From: Candidatus Planktophila limnetica
Lineage (GTDB): Bacteria > Actinomycetota > Actinomycetes > Nanopelagicales > Nanopelagicaceae
Reading direction: 5' to 3'
DNA: 5,914 nt
Assembly: GCA_029979485.1 (NCBI GenBank)
Contig: JAPOHK010000061.1
Coordinates: 1 to 5,914 of the forward strand
Shown here: positions 1-5,914 of the stretch, piece after piece
How the letters are laid out: every line of letters begins with the position of its first letter
How positions within the stretch are numbered: the first letter of the stretch is position 1
Translations under genes and position numbers: made by a program
Notes under the pieces: model-generated
Seen by the model: the letters and a program-made list of their open reading frames with translations, nothing else
Database searches by the model: none
What the model was told of the DNA's origin: nothing

Positions 1-771
1 ATCTGCCTTTGCCGTGCTTGGATCATCCACAACTGCAGAAAAGGCAATCATTATTGATGCTGGAAACGGCCAAGGTTGCGAACCGAGATATTGAATCTGA
101 CTTACTTTGACGCCAGCTTCTTCAAAGACTTCGCGTTCTACGCACTGTTCAAATGTTTCACCAGGTTCTAGAAATCCTGCAAAAGTTGAGAATCGACCAT
201 CAGGCCAAATTGGTTGGTGTCCAAGCAAAATTCGATCTTCTTTATCTTTTACTAAAACAATGACTGCGCTATCTGTACGTGGATGGTGTTGGCTCTGATC
301 TTTAACACAGACGCGAACTGAGCCACCAAGTGTTGACTCTGTTAAGGCGCCGCACTTTGAACAGTGTGGGTGTGAACGGTGCCAATTTGATAGAGCAATT
401 GCGTGCATTGAAATACCAAGATGAAACTCATCCAGAGTTGCGCCTAATTCGCGAAGTGATGCGAGTCCTTCAGAATTTTCGTCACCAGCATTCTTTCCAA
501 CTTCATCACAATCCCATGCAAAGTATGCAACTTGTGTTGCCGAATCGATTCCGAGAAAATACTTATCGCCGGGCGTAAAAATCTGTGCAGCAATTAACTT
601 CTGAACCTCTGCTGCGTTTAGGAATTGAAGCGAAGTTCCATCGCTAGCCAACTTTGAATTAGAGACGCGGATAATTTTTGCATCACTCCACAAGCGATCG
701 AGTGCTGCTTCATCACTTCGAAGCTCACTTGCCCGATCCAGTGGGGCGCTAATTGGTTTGAGCGTGCTCAT
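1..771 (-). CDS. nudC: NAD(H) diphosphatase NudC (Nudix hydrolase), 3'-truncated by window edge
   Basis: The first 257 codons are visible and the reading frame is still open at the left edge. NudC enzymes hydrolyse NADH/NAD+ to NMN(H) and AMP in the cytoplasm, and in E. coli also remove NAD caps from RNA. Seen here: a divergent N-terminal domain (about 1-130); a zinc-ribbon segment starting with CSKC (C137, C140) followed by C155; a complete Nudix box G199 to V221 with GFLEPGE, R213-E214 and E217-E218; then SQPWPFP (231-237), the NudC-specific signature downstream of the Nudix box. The oddity is at the fourth zinc-ligand position: C155-V-K-D158 stands where CxxC is expected, with unchanged spacing to the HHPRTD stretch. 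The start is the ATG at 771-769; an in-frame TAG at 786-784 rules out upstream extension, and no clear Shine-Dalgarno is present. The gene is divergent from the EEP gene with a 22-bp gap. The family call is very secure; substrate preference is by homology. Confidence 0.95.
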   Translation of the reverse strand, partial: MSTLKPISAPLDRASELRSDEAALDRLWSDAKIIRVSNSKLASDGTSLQFLNAAEVQKLIAAQIFTPGDKYFLGIDSATQVAYFAWDCDEVGKNAGDENSEGLASLRELGATLDEFHLGISMHAIALSNWHRSHPHCSKCGALTESTLGGSVRVCVKDQSQHHPRTDSAVIVLVKDKEDRILLGHQPIWPDGRFSTFAGFLEPGETFEQCVEREVFEEAGVKVSQIQYLGSQPWPFPASIMIAFSAVVDDPSTAKAD

Positions 772-793
772 AGGGGGGCAACGCTACTAGCCT
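772..793. promoter_or_regulatory. 22-bp divergent spacer between nudC and the EEP gene, probable back-to-back promoters
   Basis: This is the only non-coding gap in the window. It carries a run of six G (773-778) and CTACTAG (784-790). Neither gene has a purine-rich Shine-Dalgarno at normal spacing, which suggests leaderless or short-leader transcripts, common in Actinobacteria. TANNNT-type -10 candidates exist on both strands: TAGCCT at 788-793 (plus), which ends exactly 6 nt before the ATG at 800, and TAGCGT at 786-781 (minus), which ends 9 nt before the nudC ATG. No good -35 element is seen at standard spacing for either. Any upstream promoter elements must lie inside the opposite gene. The hexamers are short and could be chance matches. 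Confidence 0.35.
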
Positions 794-1630
794 GTGCGGA
801 TGAGGCTGACATCGTGGAATCTCCTACATGCAATGGCCATTCCCCCTGGCAGCAAGGCCTCTTTGCCGACTGCGATTAAGAAAATCGCCCCACAAGTTTT
901 GGCCGTGCAAGAAGTCGATCATTTTCTGCCGCGCAGTAATTCTATGAATCAAATTCAAGAGATTGCCAAAGCCATGAAGGCTGTTGATTGGGCTTTTGCT
1001 CCAGCAATTATTGGAACACCTGGCGAAAAGTGGCGTGCACTAAAAGATAGTGATGAATCAATAATTACCGCGGCAAGCAAGGCGCCTACTAAAACTGAGA
1101 TCGCAAAGGGCAAAGTAAATGGCGGTTACGGAATTGCATTCGCTTCGACAATTCCTGTGACTGCATACGAGCGAATCGAACTCGGTCGCTCACTAGTTGG
1201 AATGCCGCTACTTGTTCCTGGCGGAGAAGATGGACGCGGCAAACCAAAGTTTATTTACGTACAAGATGAACCACGAGTCGCACTCGTTGCCCACCTTGAA
1301 AATGGTTGGAGCATTATCAGTACGCACTTATCTTTTGTTCCAGGATTAAACGTTGCTCAGTTGAAGAAATTAAAACGTTGGGCAGAAAAGTCAGCAGCGC
1401 AAACTGGAAACAAAGTAGCGATCATGGGAGATTTAAATTTGCCTAAATCATTGCCTGTTCTCGGTTCAAAGTGGAACTCACTTGTTACTCAAAACACCTA
1501 TCCAAGTTGGGGTGCGAAGATTCAATTTGATTACATTTTGACTAAAGATTCCGTGAAAAAGCTAAAGGTAATTCCAACAACGGCAACAGGAATTAGCGAT
1601 CACTTGCCAATTACTGTAGAGATTGAATAA
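794..1630 (+). CDS. Endonuclease/exonuclease/phosphatase (EEP, DNase I-like) family protein
   Basis: This 278-aa protein is a single EEP domain covering the whole chain, so it is a predicted Mg2+-dependent phosphodiesterase or phosphatase. The catalytic set of the family is all present: W8-N9 in the first strand (TSWNLLH), Q39-E40-V41-D42 (metal-binding Glu), S176-T177-H178, G212-D213-L214-N215, F245-D246, and the terminal S268-D269-H270. There is no signal peptide, membrane segment or extra domain, so it should act in the cytoplasm. The substrate (abasic DNA, RNA, lipid or sugar phosphate) cannot be read from the sequence; the exonuclease III name would be over-calling. An in-frame TAG at 788-790 limits the start to GTG 794 or ATG 800. 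ATG 800 (protein starting MRLTSWN) is equally good or better, since a -10-like hexamer ends 6 nt before it. The gene diverges from nudC and converges on adnB with a 20-bp overlap of coding ends. It is the only plus-strand gene in the window. Confidence 0.9.
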   Translation: MRMRLTSWNLLHAMAIPPGSKASLPTAIKKIAPQVLAVQEVDHFLPRSNSMNQIQEIAKAMKAVDWAFAPAIIGTPGEKWRALKDSDESIITAASKAPTKTEIAKGKVNGGYGIAFASTIPVTAYERIELGRSLVGMPLLVPGGEDGRGKPKFIYVQDEPRVALVAHLENGWSIISTHLSFVPGLNVAQLKKLKRWAEKSAAQTGNKVAIMGDLNLPKSLPVLGSKWNSLVTQNTYPSWGAKIQFDYILTKDSVKKLKVIPTTATGISDHLPITVEIE

Positions 1631-4600
1631 GGGAAACTAAGGCCGCTTCATCCAATAAATCTGCGCGTTTATCTGTGACCGATGTTGGAACATAGTGAAA
1701 CGCTGCACTTACCTTTGTTACATCAATGTTTTTTAGCTTTGCCCACGCTAAGCGATACATAGCCAATTGAATTGCAGCAGATTCTCCAAGTTGCTTAGAA
1801 CCAGTCTTCCAATCCACAACTTCAAAGCCATCAGCGGTTTCATAAACAGCATCTATTCGTCCACGAATTAATACGCCACCAACTACTGATTCAAAGGGAA
1901 CTTCTATGGCAGCAGGTGTTCGGTTGGCGTATTCACTGCTCAGCCATGCCTTCTTAAGATCTTCGAGTTTTCCATCTTCTTCAATCGGATCGAAATAATC
2001 CATATATGTGTCATCAAATAAAGTCATCGCATTAAATTGTTTTTCTACCCACATATGGAACTCAGTTCCGCGGCGTGAATATGGATCTTGTGAGCGTGGA
2101 ACTGGTCTGCGAATTGTAAGAGCCAAAGCTTCTGGATCTTCATGCAGTGCAACTAGCGTCGATGTTGAAATACGAGATGGCAGTGCCACTTCAATAGAAC
2201 TTGAGCTACGAAGTTTTACTTCTGCAATCAACGCTTGCGCATCATGAATCCAAGAATCAACAATCTCATCGCCTATCGGCTTCAGTGGGTGCGCCGAAGA
2301 TTTCTGTACTAACGCAACGGCTGCATCAAAGTCTGCGCGACGATCACCAAGAGGATCACGTGGCCAATAACCAGTATCTGGATTTACTTCAATTGGATTG
2401 CGCACACCATCTTCAGGTGCTGGTGTTTCGCTGAGCAAAACTCCACCGCGTTCGTGCGCAACATTTGCAACGTGAGTAAATAACTCTGATGGGTCAACAG
2501 ACTTTGCACCTTCGCGCCACCATGATGTTGTACAGAGCAGGTGCGTTCTTGCACGAGTGACGGCAACATAACCCAATCTGATTTCTTCTTGCTTTTTGAT
2601 TGCGCTACAAGATTTTGCATAAGCGCTAATGACTTTGCCTGCTTCGCTATCTTTTGTGCACTGCGCCAGAGAAAAGACCGGCAACTCATCACCATCGCCT
2701 CGTAGCGCAAATGGAATCTGTCGCTCATTAGTAATCCAATTATCTGGATCATTGGTGTTATTACTTGGGAAAGTTCCTTCTGCTAATCCAGGAACTGCAA
2801 CAAAATCCCATTCAGCGCCCTTTGCTGTGTGAACAGTTAAGAGTTGAACAACATCACTGCGCACTTCAGGAGCCCCAGATTTAAGTCCGCCCTCCTTCTT
2901 TGATGTCACATCTAGCCACTCAATAAATGCTGAGATGCTGCCACCGCTTCGTGAAAACTTTGAGGCTTCATCTAGGAACCTTTCAAGGTGTCGACGACCA
3001 TTGCGAGTGCCATCACGCAAAGAGACTTCGAGATCAAGGTTTAGGTAATTTTCGATCTCTGTAATCAAATCAATAATTGATCCACCTGCACGTGATCGCA
3101 AGCGACGTAGGTCTGCGGCGAATCGAGATAGACGTGTAAATCCAACTTCACTAAATAGCGCACGACTCTCTTTATCGCATTGATCAATTTCATCTAGAGC
3201 GTCAATGAGTGAACAAATAAACAAGTCATCAGCTTCGGCCGAATCAGGATTTCCTGCAGCAATCTTTGCGATAAATGAGTGCGAATCTTCGTGGACTTCT
3301 TTTGCACGTTTTCTGGAGTACGCACCGAGTGCTGCAATATCTTTTGCGCCAAGTGCTAAACGTGGGCCAGTCAGATGGCGCATTAACGCGGTTCCAGCTT
3401 CTGGATTTGTAACAACTTTCATGAGCGCTAAAACATCTGCAACTTCTGCGACGTAAATTAAGCCACCAACGCCAATAACCTCTGTCGGAATATTTCGTGC
3501 TCGCAGTGCGCTTTCGATAATCGAAATCTGCGAGCGCTTGCGAACCAAGACTGCAAATGAAGTTCGCTTATCTTCATCCTTAGCCATTCGCTCTGGCGCA
3601 AACCAGTGCTTTTGGAAATATTCACTAATTCCCTGTGCTTCAGCTTCAAGCGTTTCAAAAACACCGTATGCAATCTCGCCCTCGCCAGCTGTATCGCGTG
3701 GACGTAGTGGATCAACTCGAACACTGGAAGTTGAACGAATCTGATCTGAAATCGAGTTAGCAATTTCTAGAATCTTTTTATCGTTCCTAAAGGTGATTGA
3801 GAGATTAAATAATTCAGCACCGCTCTGTCCCGCACTCTTTGGAAAATACTTGCTAAAGGTTCCGATTGTTCCGGCAGATGCACCGCGCCATGTATAGATC
3901 GCTTGGCATGGATCACCCACTGCCATTACAGGATGTCCGCCTCCATACAACGCCGACAACATGCGAACCTGTGATTGCGACGTATCTTGATATTCATCAA
4001 GTAAAACAACTTTGTATTTTGCTCGTTCTAGTTCGCACGCTTCTGGAAACTTCTCGGCGATATCGGCGGCTATCGACATCTGATCATCGAAGGAGAGTTG
4101 TCCATCATCACGTCGACGTTTAATGAACTCTTCCACCATCGGCAGAATCGCAATTCTCTGTCTTGCGATACGGCCAACTTTTCGTACTTCTTCATTACTG
4201 GTGCCGCCAATTCGTAGTAATTCAGCGAGAGTCTTCTCATCTTCGCGGCGAATAGATTCAAATGAAACTTGGTGTTCTAAAACAAGCTTGGCAAGGCCAA
4301 TAACGTCATCAATGACCGTTGTTACAGCGCTTTCATTTGTGAAGTTTTCATCTGGCCAATTGCGTACAACATCGGATGCTATTTGCCACAGCGCGGCATC
4401 GCCTAGTGGATCACTGGTTGCATCTATTCCTAAACGGATTGCATGTTCGCTCAAAATTCGACCGGCATATGAGTGATAGGTCGTTATTGCAGTATCCAGG
4501 GCAATGTTTTTATCTAGGAGTCCAGCCTCTTTTAATTGGCGCAGACGCTTGCGCACTCGAATAGATAATTCACCCGCAGCTTTTCGAGTAAATGTAAGCC

Positions 4601-4808
4601 CCAAGATTTCATCAGGGCGAACAATCTTGTTAGCCACCAACCACAACACGCGCGCACTCATTGTTTCGGTTTTGCCAGAACCCGCACCGGCGATCACAAC
4701 TGCTGGTTCGAGAGGTGCGCTAATGATTTCAATTTGCTCAGGAGTTGGATCTGACACCTTTGGATCTACGGTGCGAAGTTCTTTAGCAATCTCTAATGGA
4801 GAAATCAT
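1611..4808 (-). CDS. adnB: AdnB-like ATP-dependent DNA helicase-nuclease (UvrD motor plus RecB-type nuclease)
   Basis: This complete 1065-aa protein is close in size to mycobacterial AdnB. It is a superfamily 1A helicase: Q-motif PTPEQ (21-25), Walker A AGAGSGKT (40-47), motif Ia around LTFTRKAAGE (71-80), Walker B/motif II LLDEYQDT (269-276), motif III GDPCQAIYTWRGA (298-310), motif IV ITFRND (338-343), motif V TVHTAKGAEWD (658-668) and motif VI YVAVTRART (747-755). A C-terminal PD-(D/E)XK nuclease follows (about 880-1065), with H918, E969, D986, D999-W-K1001 and Q1014/Y1018, all intact. No cysteine cluster like that of AdnA is present, as expected for AdnB. By homology it is the leading 3'-to-5' motor of the AdnAB heterodimer, whose nuclease cuts the 3' strand during processing of double-strand breaks. 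Its ATG overlaps the adnA stop in ATGA, suggesting translational coupling; a possible GAAGGG lies about 14 nt upstream, farther than usual. Its last 20 bp overlap the end of the convergent EEP gene. An annotation as UvrD/PcrA or AddA is the alternative, but the fused nuclease and the partner argue for AdnB. Confidence 0.92.
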   Translation of the reverse strand: MISPLEIAKELRTVDPKVSDPTPEQIEIISAPLEPAVVIAGAGSGKTETMSARVLWLVANKIVRPDEILGLTFTRKAAGELSIRVRKRLRQLKEAGLLDKNIALDTAITTYHSYAGRILSEHAIRLGIDATSDPLGDAALWQIASDVVRNWPDENFTNESAVTTVIDDVIGLAKLVLEHQVSFESIRREDEKTLAELLRIGGTSNEEVRKVGRIARQRIAILPMVEEFIKRRRDDGQLSFDDQMSIAADIAEKFPEACELERAKYKVVLLDEYQDTSQSQVRMLSALYGGGHPVMAVGDPCQAIYTWRGASAGTIGTFSKYFPKSAGQSGAELFNLSITFRNDKKILEIANSISDQIRSTSSVRVDPLRPRDTAGEGEIAYGVFETLEAEAQGISEYFQKHWFAPERMAKDEDKRTSFAVLVRKRSQISIIESALRARNIPTEVIGVGGLIYVAEVADVLALMKVVTNPEAGTALMRHLTGPRLALGAKDIAALGAYSRKRAKEVHEDSHSFIAKIAAGNPDSAEADDLFICSLIDALDEIDQCDKESRALFSEVGFTRLSRFAADLRRLRSRAGGSIIDLITEIENYLNLDLEVSLRDGTRNGRRHLERFLDEASKFSRSGGSISAFIEWLDVTSKKEGGLKSGAPEVRSDVVQLLTVHTAKGAEWDFVAVPGLAEGTFPSNNTNDPDNWITNERQIPFALRGDGDELPVFSLAQCTKDSEAGKVISAYAKSCSAIKKQEEIRLGYVAVTRARTHLLCTTSWWREGAKSVDPSELFTHVANVAHERGGVLLSETPAPEDGVRNPIEVNPDTGYWPRDPLGDRRADFDAAVALVQKSSAHPLKPIGDEIVDSWIHDAQALIAEVKLRSSSSIEVALPSRISTSTLVALHEDPEALALTIRRPVPRSQDPYSRRGTEFHMWVEKQFNAMTLFDDTYMDYFDPIEEDGKLEDLKKAWLSSEYANRTPAAIEVPFESVVGGVLIRGRIDAVYETADGFEVVDWKTGSKQLGESAAIQLAMYRLAWAKLKNIDVTKVSAAFHYVPTSVTDKRADLLDEAALVSLIQSLQ

Positions 4809-5914
4809 TCGATCACCGTGCGCCCTTCTGCCTTAATTGGGCACGAACTCTTTACGGGACACTCTTTGCATCGGCTATTAGTTGCTGCCACAAATTGCGC
4901 AGCGCCCATAGATTGCGCAATATTTTCTATCTCAGCTCGAGCCTCTTCAAGATTGATTACCCCTTGTTCGCGTGAAGAAATCTTTTGTATGTCATGGCCT
5001 AAATAAATAAGCGCCGCACCACTAGATGTTGTGCTTGCATGGTGGGCTGTAAATCCACCTTCGGCAACAGCAATTTGATAACTCTTGAGTTGCAAGTTTT
5101 GTTCTGCTTTTTCGTGAGAGATCGGAGTTTTGCTCGTTTTAAAATCGATAACAAATAAGTTGCCGGCTGAATCAACTTCAAGTCTGTCTACTGTTCCTCG
5201 AATGCGGGCTTTGCCAACAGTGACATCAAAACCTAATTCGACACCTACTACTTCGCGCTCGTGCTTCATGTGATATTTCATGAAGCGAGTGATCATCGCG
5301 ATTGCTTTTTCTTGAGATGTTTTGCTGACCCAGCCTTCTTGTGGATCAATCAAATTCCAAGACTTCTTTAGTTTTTCGACAAGTACTGCTTCTGTGATTC
5401 CTTCTTCTTGCACCATCAGCGCTGCGAATGCGTGAATTGCTGAACCTAAAACTTGAGCGATGCTATCTCCGTCGGTTCCACCGCTTTTTTCTAGGAACCA
5501 TTTCATTCCACACTCAGTAAAGCTTTCGGCGCTACTTGGCGAAACTGCTACTGGTGAATCTCCAGGCGAAACAGGCTCGCTTGTACTTAATTGGGCCACT
5601 CCGGTCCAGCTCTCTGGATCTGCACTGTGGATTCCGGATTCACTGAGCGATTTAATAATTGCTGCTGCATCCGTTGCTTTTTCACTCTGCAGTGATGAAC
5701 GTAAATCAGCTACCAGCGCTGCAGTTGTGATTGGTCTTGGTAAAACATATTGCGGCAGTGATTCACTAGATGTATTGAGAATCGAATCTGTAATTTCTTC
5801 GAAGAATTGTGAAGGTTGATCATCTTCATGGGCAACACAGGTAATAAACATTGAGGTGCGTGCACGAGTGGTTGCGACGTGTAATAAACGGCGTTCATCT
5901 TCTAGAAGTGCACC
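4805..5914 (-). CDS. adnA: AdnA-like helicase-nuclease, C-terminal 369 residues (5' end outside window)
   Basis: The frame is open to the right edge, so the start and most of the motor domain lie outside. An ATG at 5851 (in MFITC) is internal and should not be taken as the start, because helicase motif VI lies in frame upstream of it: DERRLLHVATTRART (visible residues 6-20). After a linker, a RecB-type nuclease begins at SPSSAESFTEC (125-135) and contains H161, E226, D243, D257-F-K259 and Q275/Y279. Four cysteines, C135 plus C349-x2-C352-x5-C358, match the 4Fe-4S arrangement of iron-sulfur nucleases of the AddB/AdnA type. In mycobacterial AdnAB the AdnA nuclease cleaves the 5' strand and the Fe-S subdomain sits at the Y junction. 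All nuclease and Fe-S residues look intact, so a working subunit is inferred. The stop TGA overlaps the adnB ATG by 4 nt (ATGA), making this the upstream gene of an operon whose promoter is not visible. Confidence 0.9.
   Translation of the reverse strand, partial: GALLEDERRLLHVATTRARTSMFITCVAHEDDQPSQFFEEITDSILNTSSESLPQYVLPRPITTAALVADLRSSLQSEKATDAAAIIKSLSESGIHSADPESWTGVAQLSTSEPVSPGDSPVAVSPSSAESFTECGMKWFLEKSGGTDGDSIAQVLGSAIHAFAALMVQEEGITEAVLVEKLKKSWNLIDPQEGWVSKTSQEKAIAMITRFMKYHMKHEREVVGVELGFDVTVGKARIRGTVDRLEVDSAGNLFVIDFKTSKTPISHEKAEQNLQLKSYQIAVAEGGFTAHHASTTSSGAALIYLGHDIQKISSREQGVINLEEARAEIENIAQSMGAAQFVAATNSRCKECPVKSSCPIKAEGRTVIE

Noticed and set aside
107..578. Plus-strand open frames of 63 and 82 codons over the left end
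   Set aside because: They are antisense to nudC, which has a continuous frame with Nudix and NudC motifs. Their translations show no family features.
772..793. LexA/SOS box in the divergent spacer
   Set aside because: No TCGAAC-N4-GTTCGA-like palindrome is present there. The adnA promoter, where an SOS site could be, lies outside the window.
1625..1665. Possible terminator between the EEP gene and adnB
   Set aside because: No inverted repeat with a T-run is visible on either strand; the region is adnB coding sequence.
2384..2752. Minus-strand 122-codon open frame in a second frame within adnB
   Set aside because: It is a frame-shadow of the adnB motor region, where motifs V and VI are read in the true frame. 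No recognisable domain is present.
4123..4836. Plus-strand open frames of 117 and 110 codons opposite the start of adnB
   Set aside because: They are antisense to the Walker A and N-terminal motor region. Low-complexity Ser/Arg-rich translations are typical of antisense frames.
5460..5819. Plus-strand 119-codon open frame
   Set aside because: It is antisense to the adnA linker and nuclease domain, with no supporting motif or start context.
4805..5851. Treating the adnA fragment as a complete 348-aa nuclease-only protein starting at ATG 5851
   Set aside because: The frame stays open upstream to the window edge and encodes helicase motif VI directly before that ATG, so the gene is truncated by the window, not a short standalone nuclease.
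1..5914. CRISPR array, tRNA/rRNA, insertion sequence or attachment site
   Set aside because: There are no spaced direct repeats, cloverleaf-like segments, transposase frames or terminal inverted repeats, and coding sequence fills all but 22 bp.

Overview
The window holds four protein-coding genes packed almost edge to edge, with no RNA genes, mobile elements, CRISPR arrays or convincing repeats. From left to right they are: a 3'-truncated NAD(H) pyrophosphatase gene (nudC, minus strand, running off the left edge); an intact endonuclease/exonuclease/phosphatase (EEP) family gene on the plus strand; a complete UvrD/RecB-type helicase-nuclease gene (adnB-like, minus strand); and the 3' third of a second helicase-nuclease gene (adnA-like, minus strand, running off the right edge).

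The organism is most likely an actinobacterium. A two-gene operon of UvrD-like motor plus PD-(D/E)XK nuclease proteins, with an iron-sulfur cluster nuclease in the first and none in the second, is the AdnAB layout of Actinobacteria. The nearby nudC matches the mycobacterial order adnA-adnB-(small gene)-nudC-uvrD2. Base composition, judged by eye at mid-40s percent GC, is low for that phylum and would fit a streamlined aquatic lineage such as the freshwater acI/Nanopelagicales group. That last assignment is inference from composition and compactness only.

Layout and function: adnA and adnB overlap by ATGA and are probably translated in coupled fashion. Together they should form the heterodimeric motor-nuclease that unwinds and resects double-strand DNA ends for homologous recombination. 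The EEP gene lies tail to tail with adnB, sharing 20 bp, and head to head with nudC, separated by only 22 bp. It therefore interrupts an otherwise co-directional adnA-adnB-nudC neighbourhood with a divergently transcribed, predicted metal-dependent phosphodiesterase. NudC would hydrolyse NAD(H), and possibly NAD-capped RNA. Its zinc ribbon shows one ligand changed from Cys to Asp.

I see no evidence of a wholly new system. The points worth checking are the EEP gene placed between adnB and nudC, the altered zinc ribbon, the compact divergent promoter spacer and the antisense 3' overlap.
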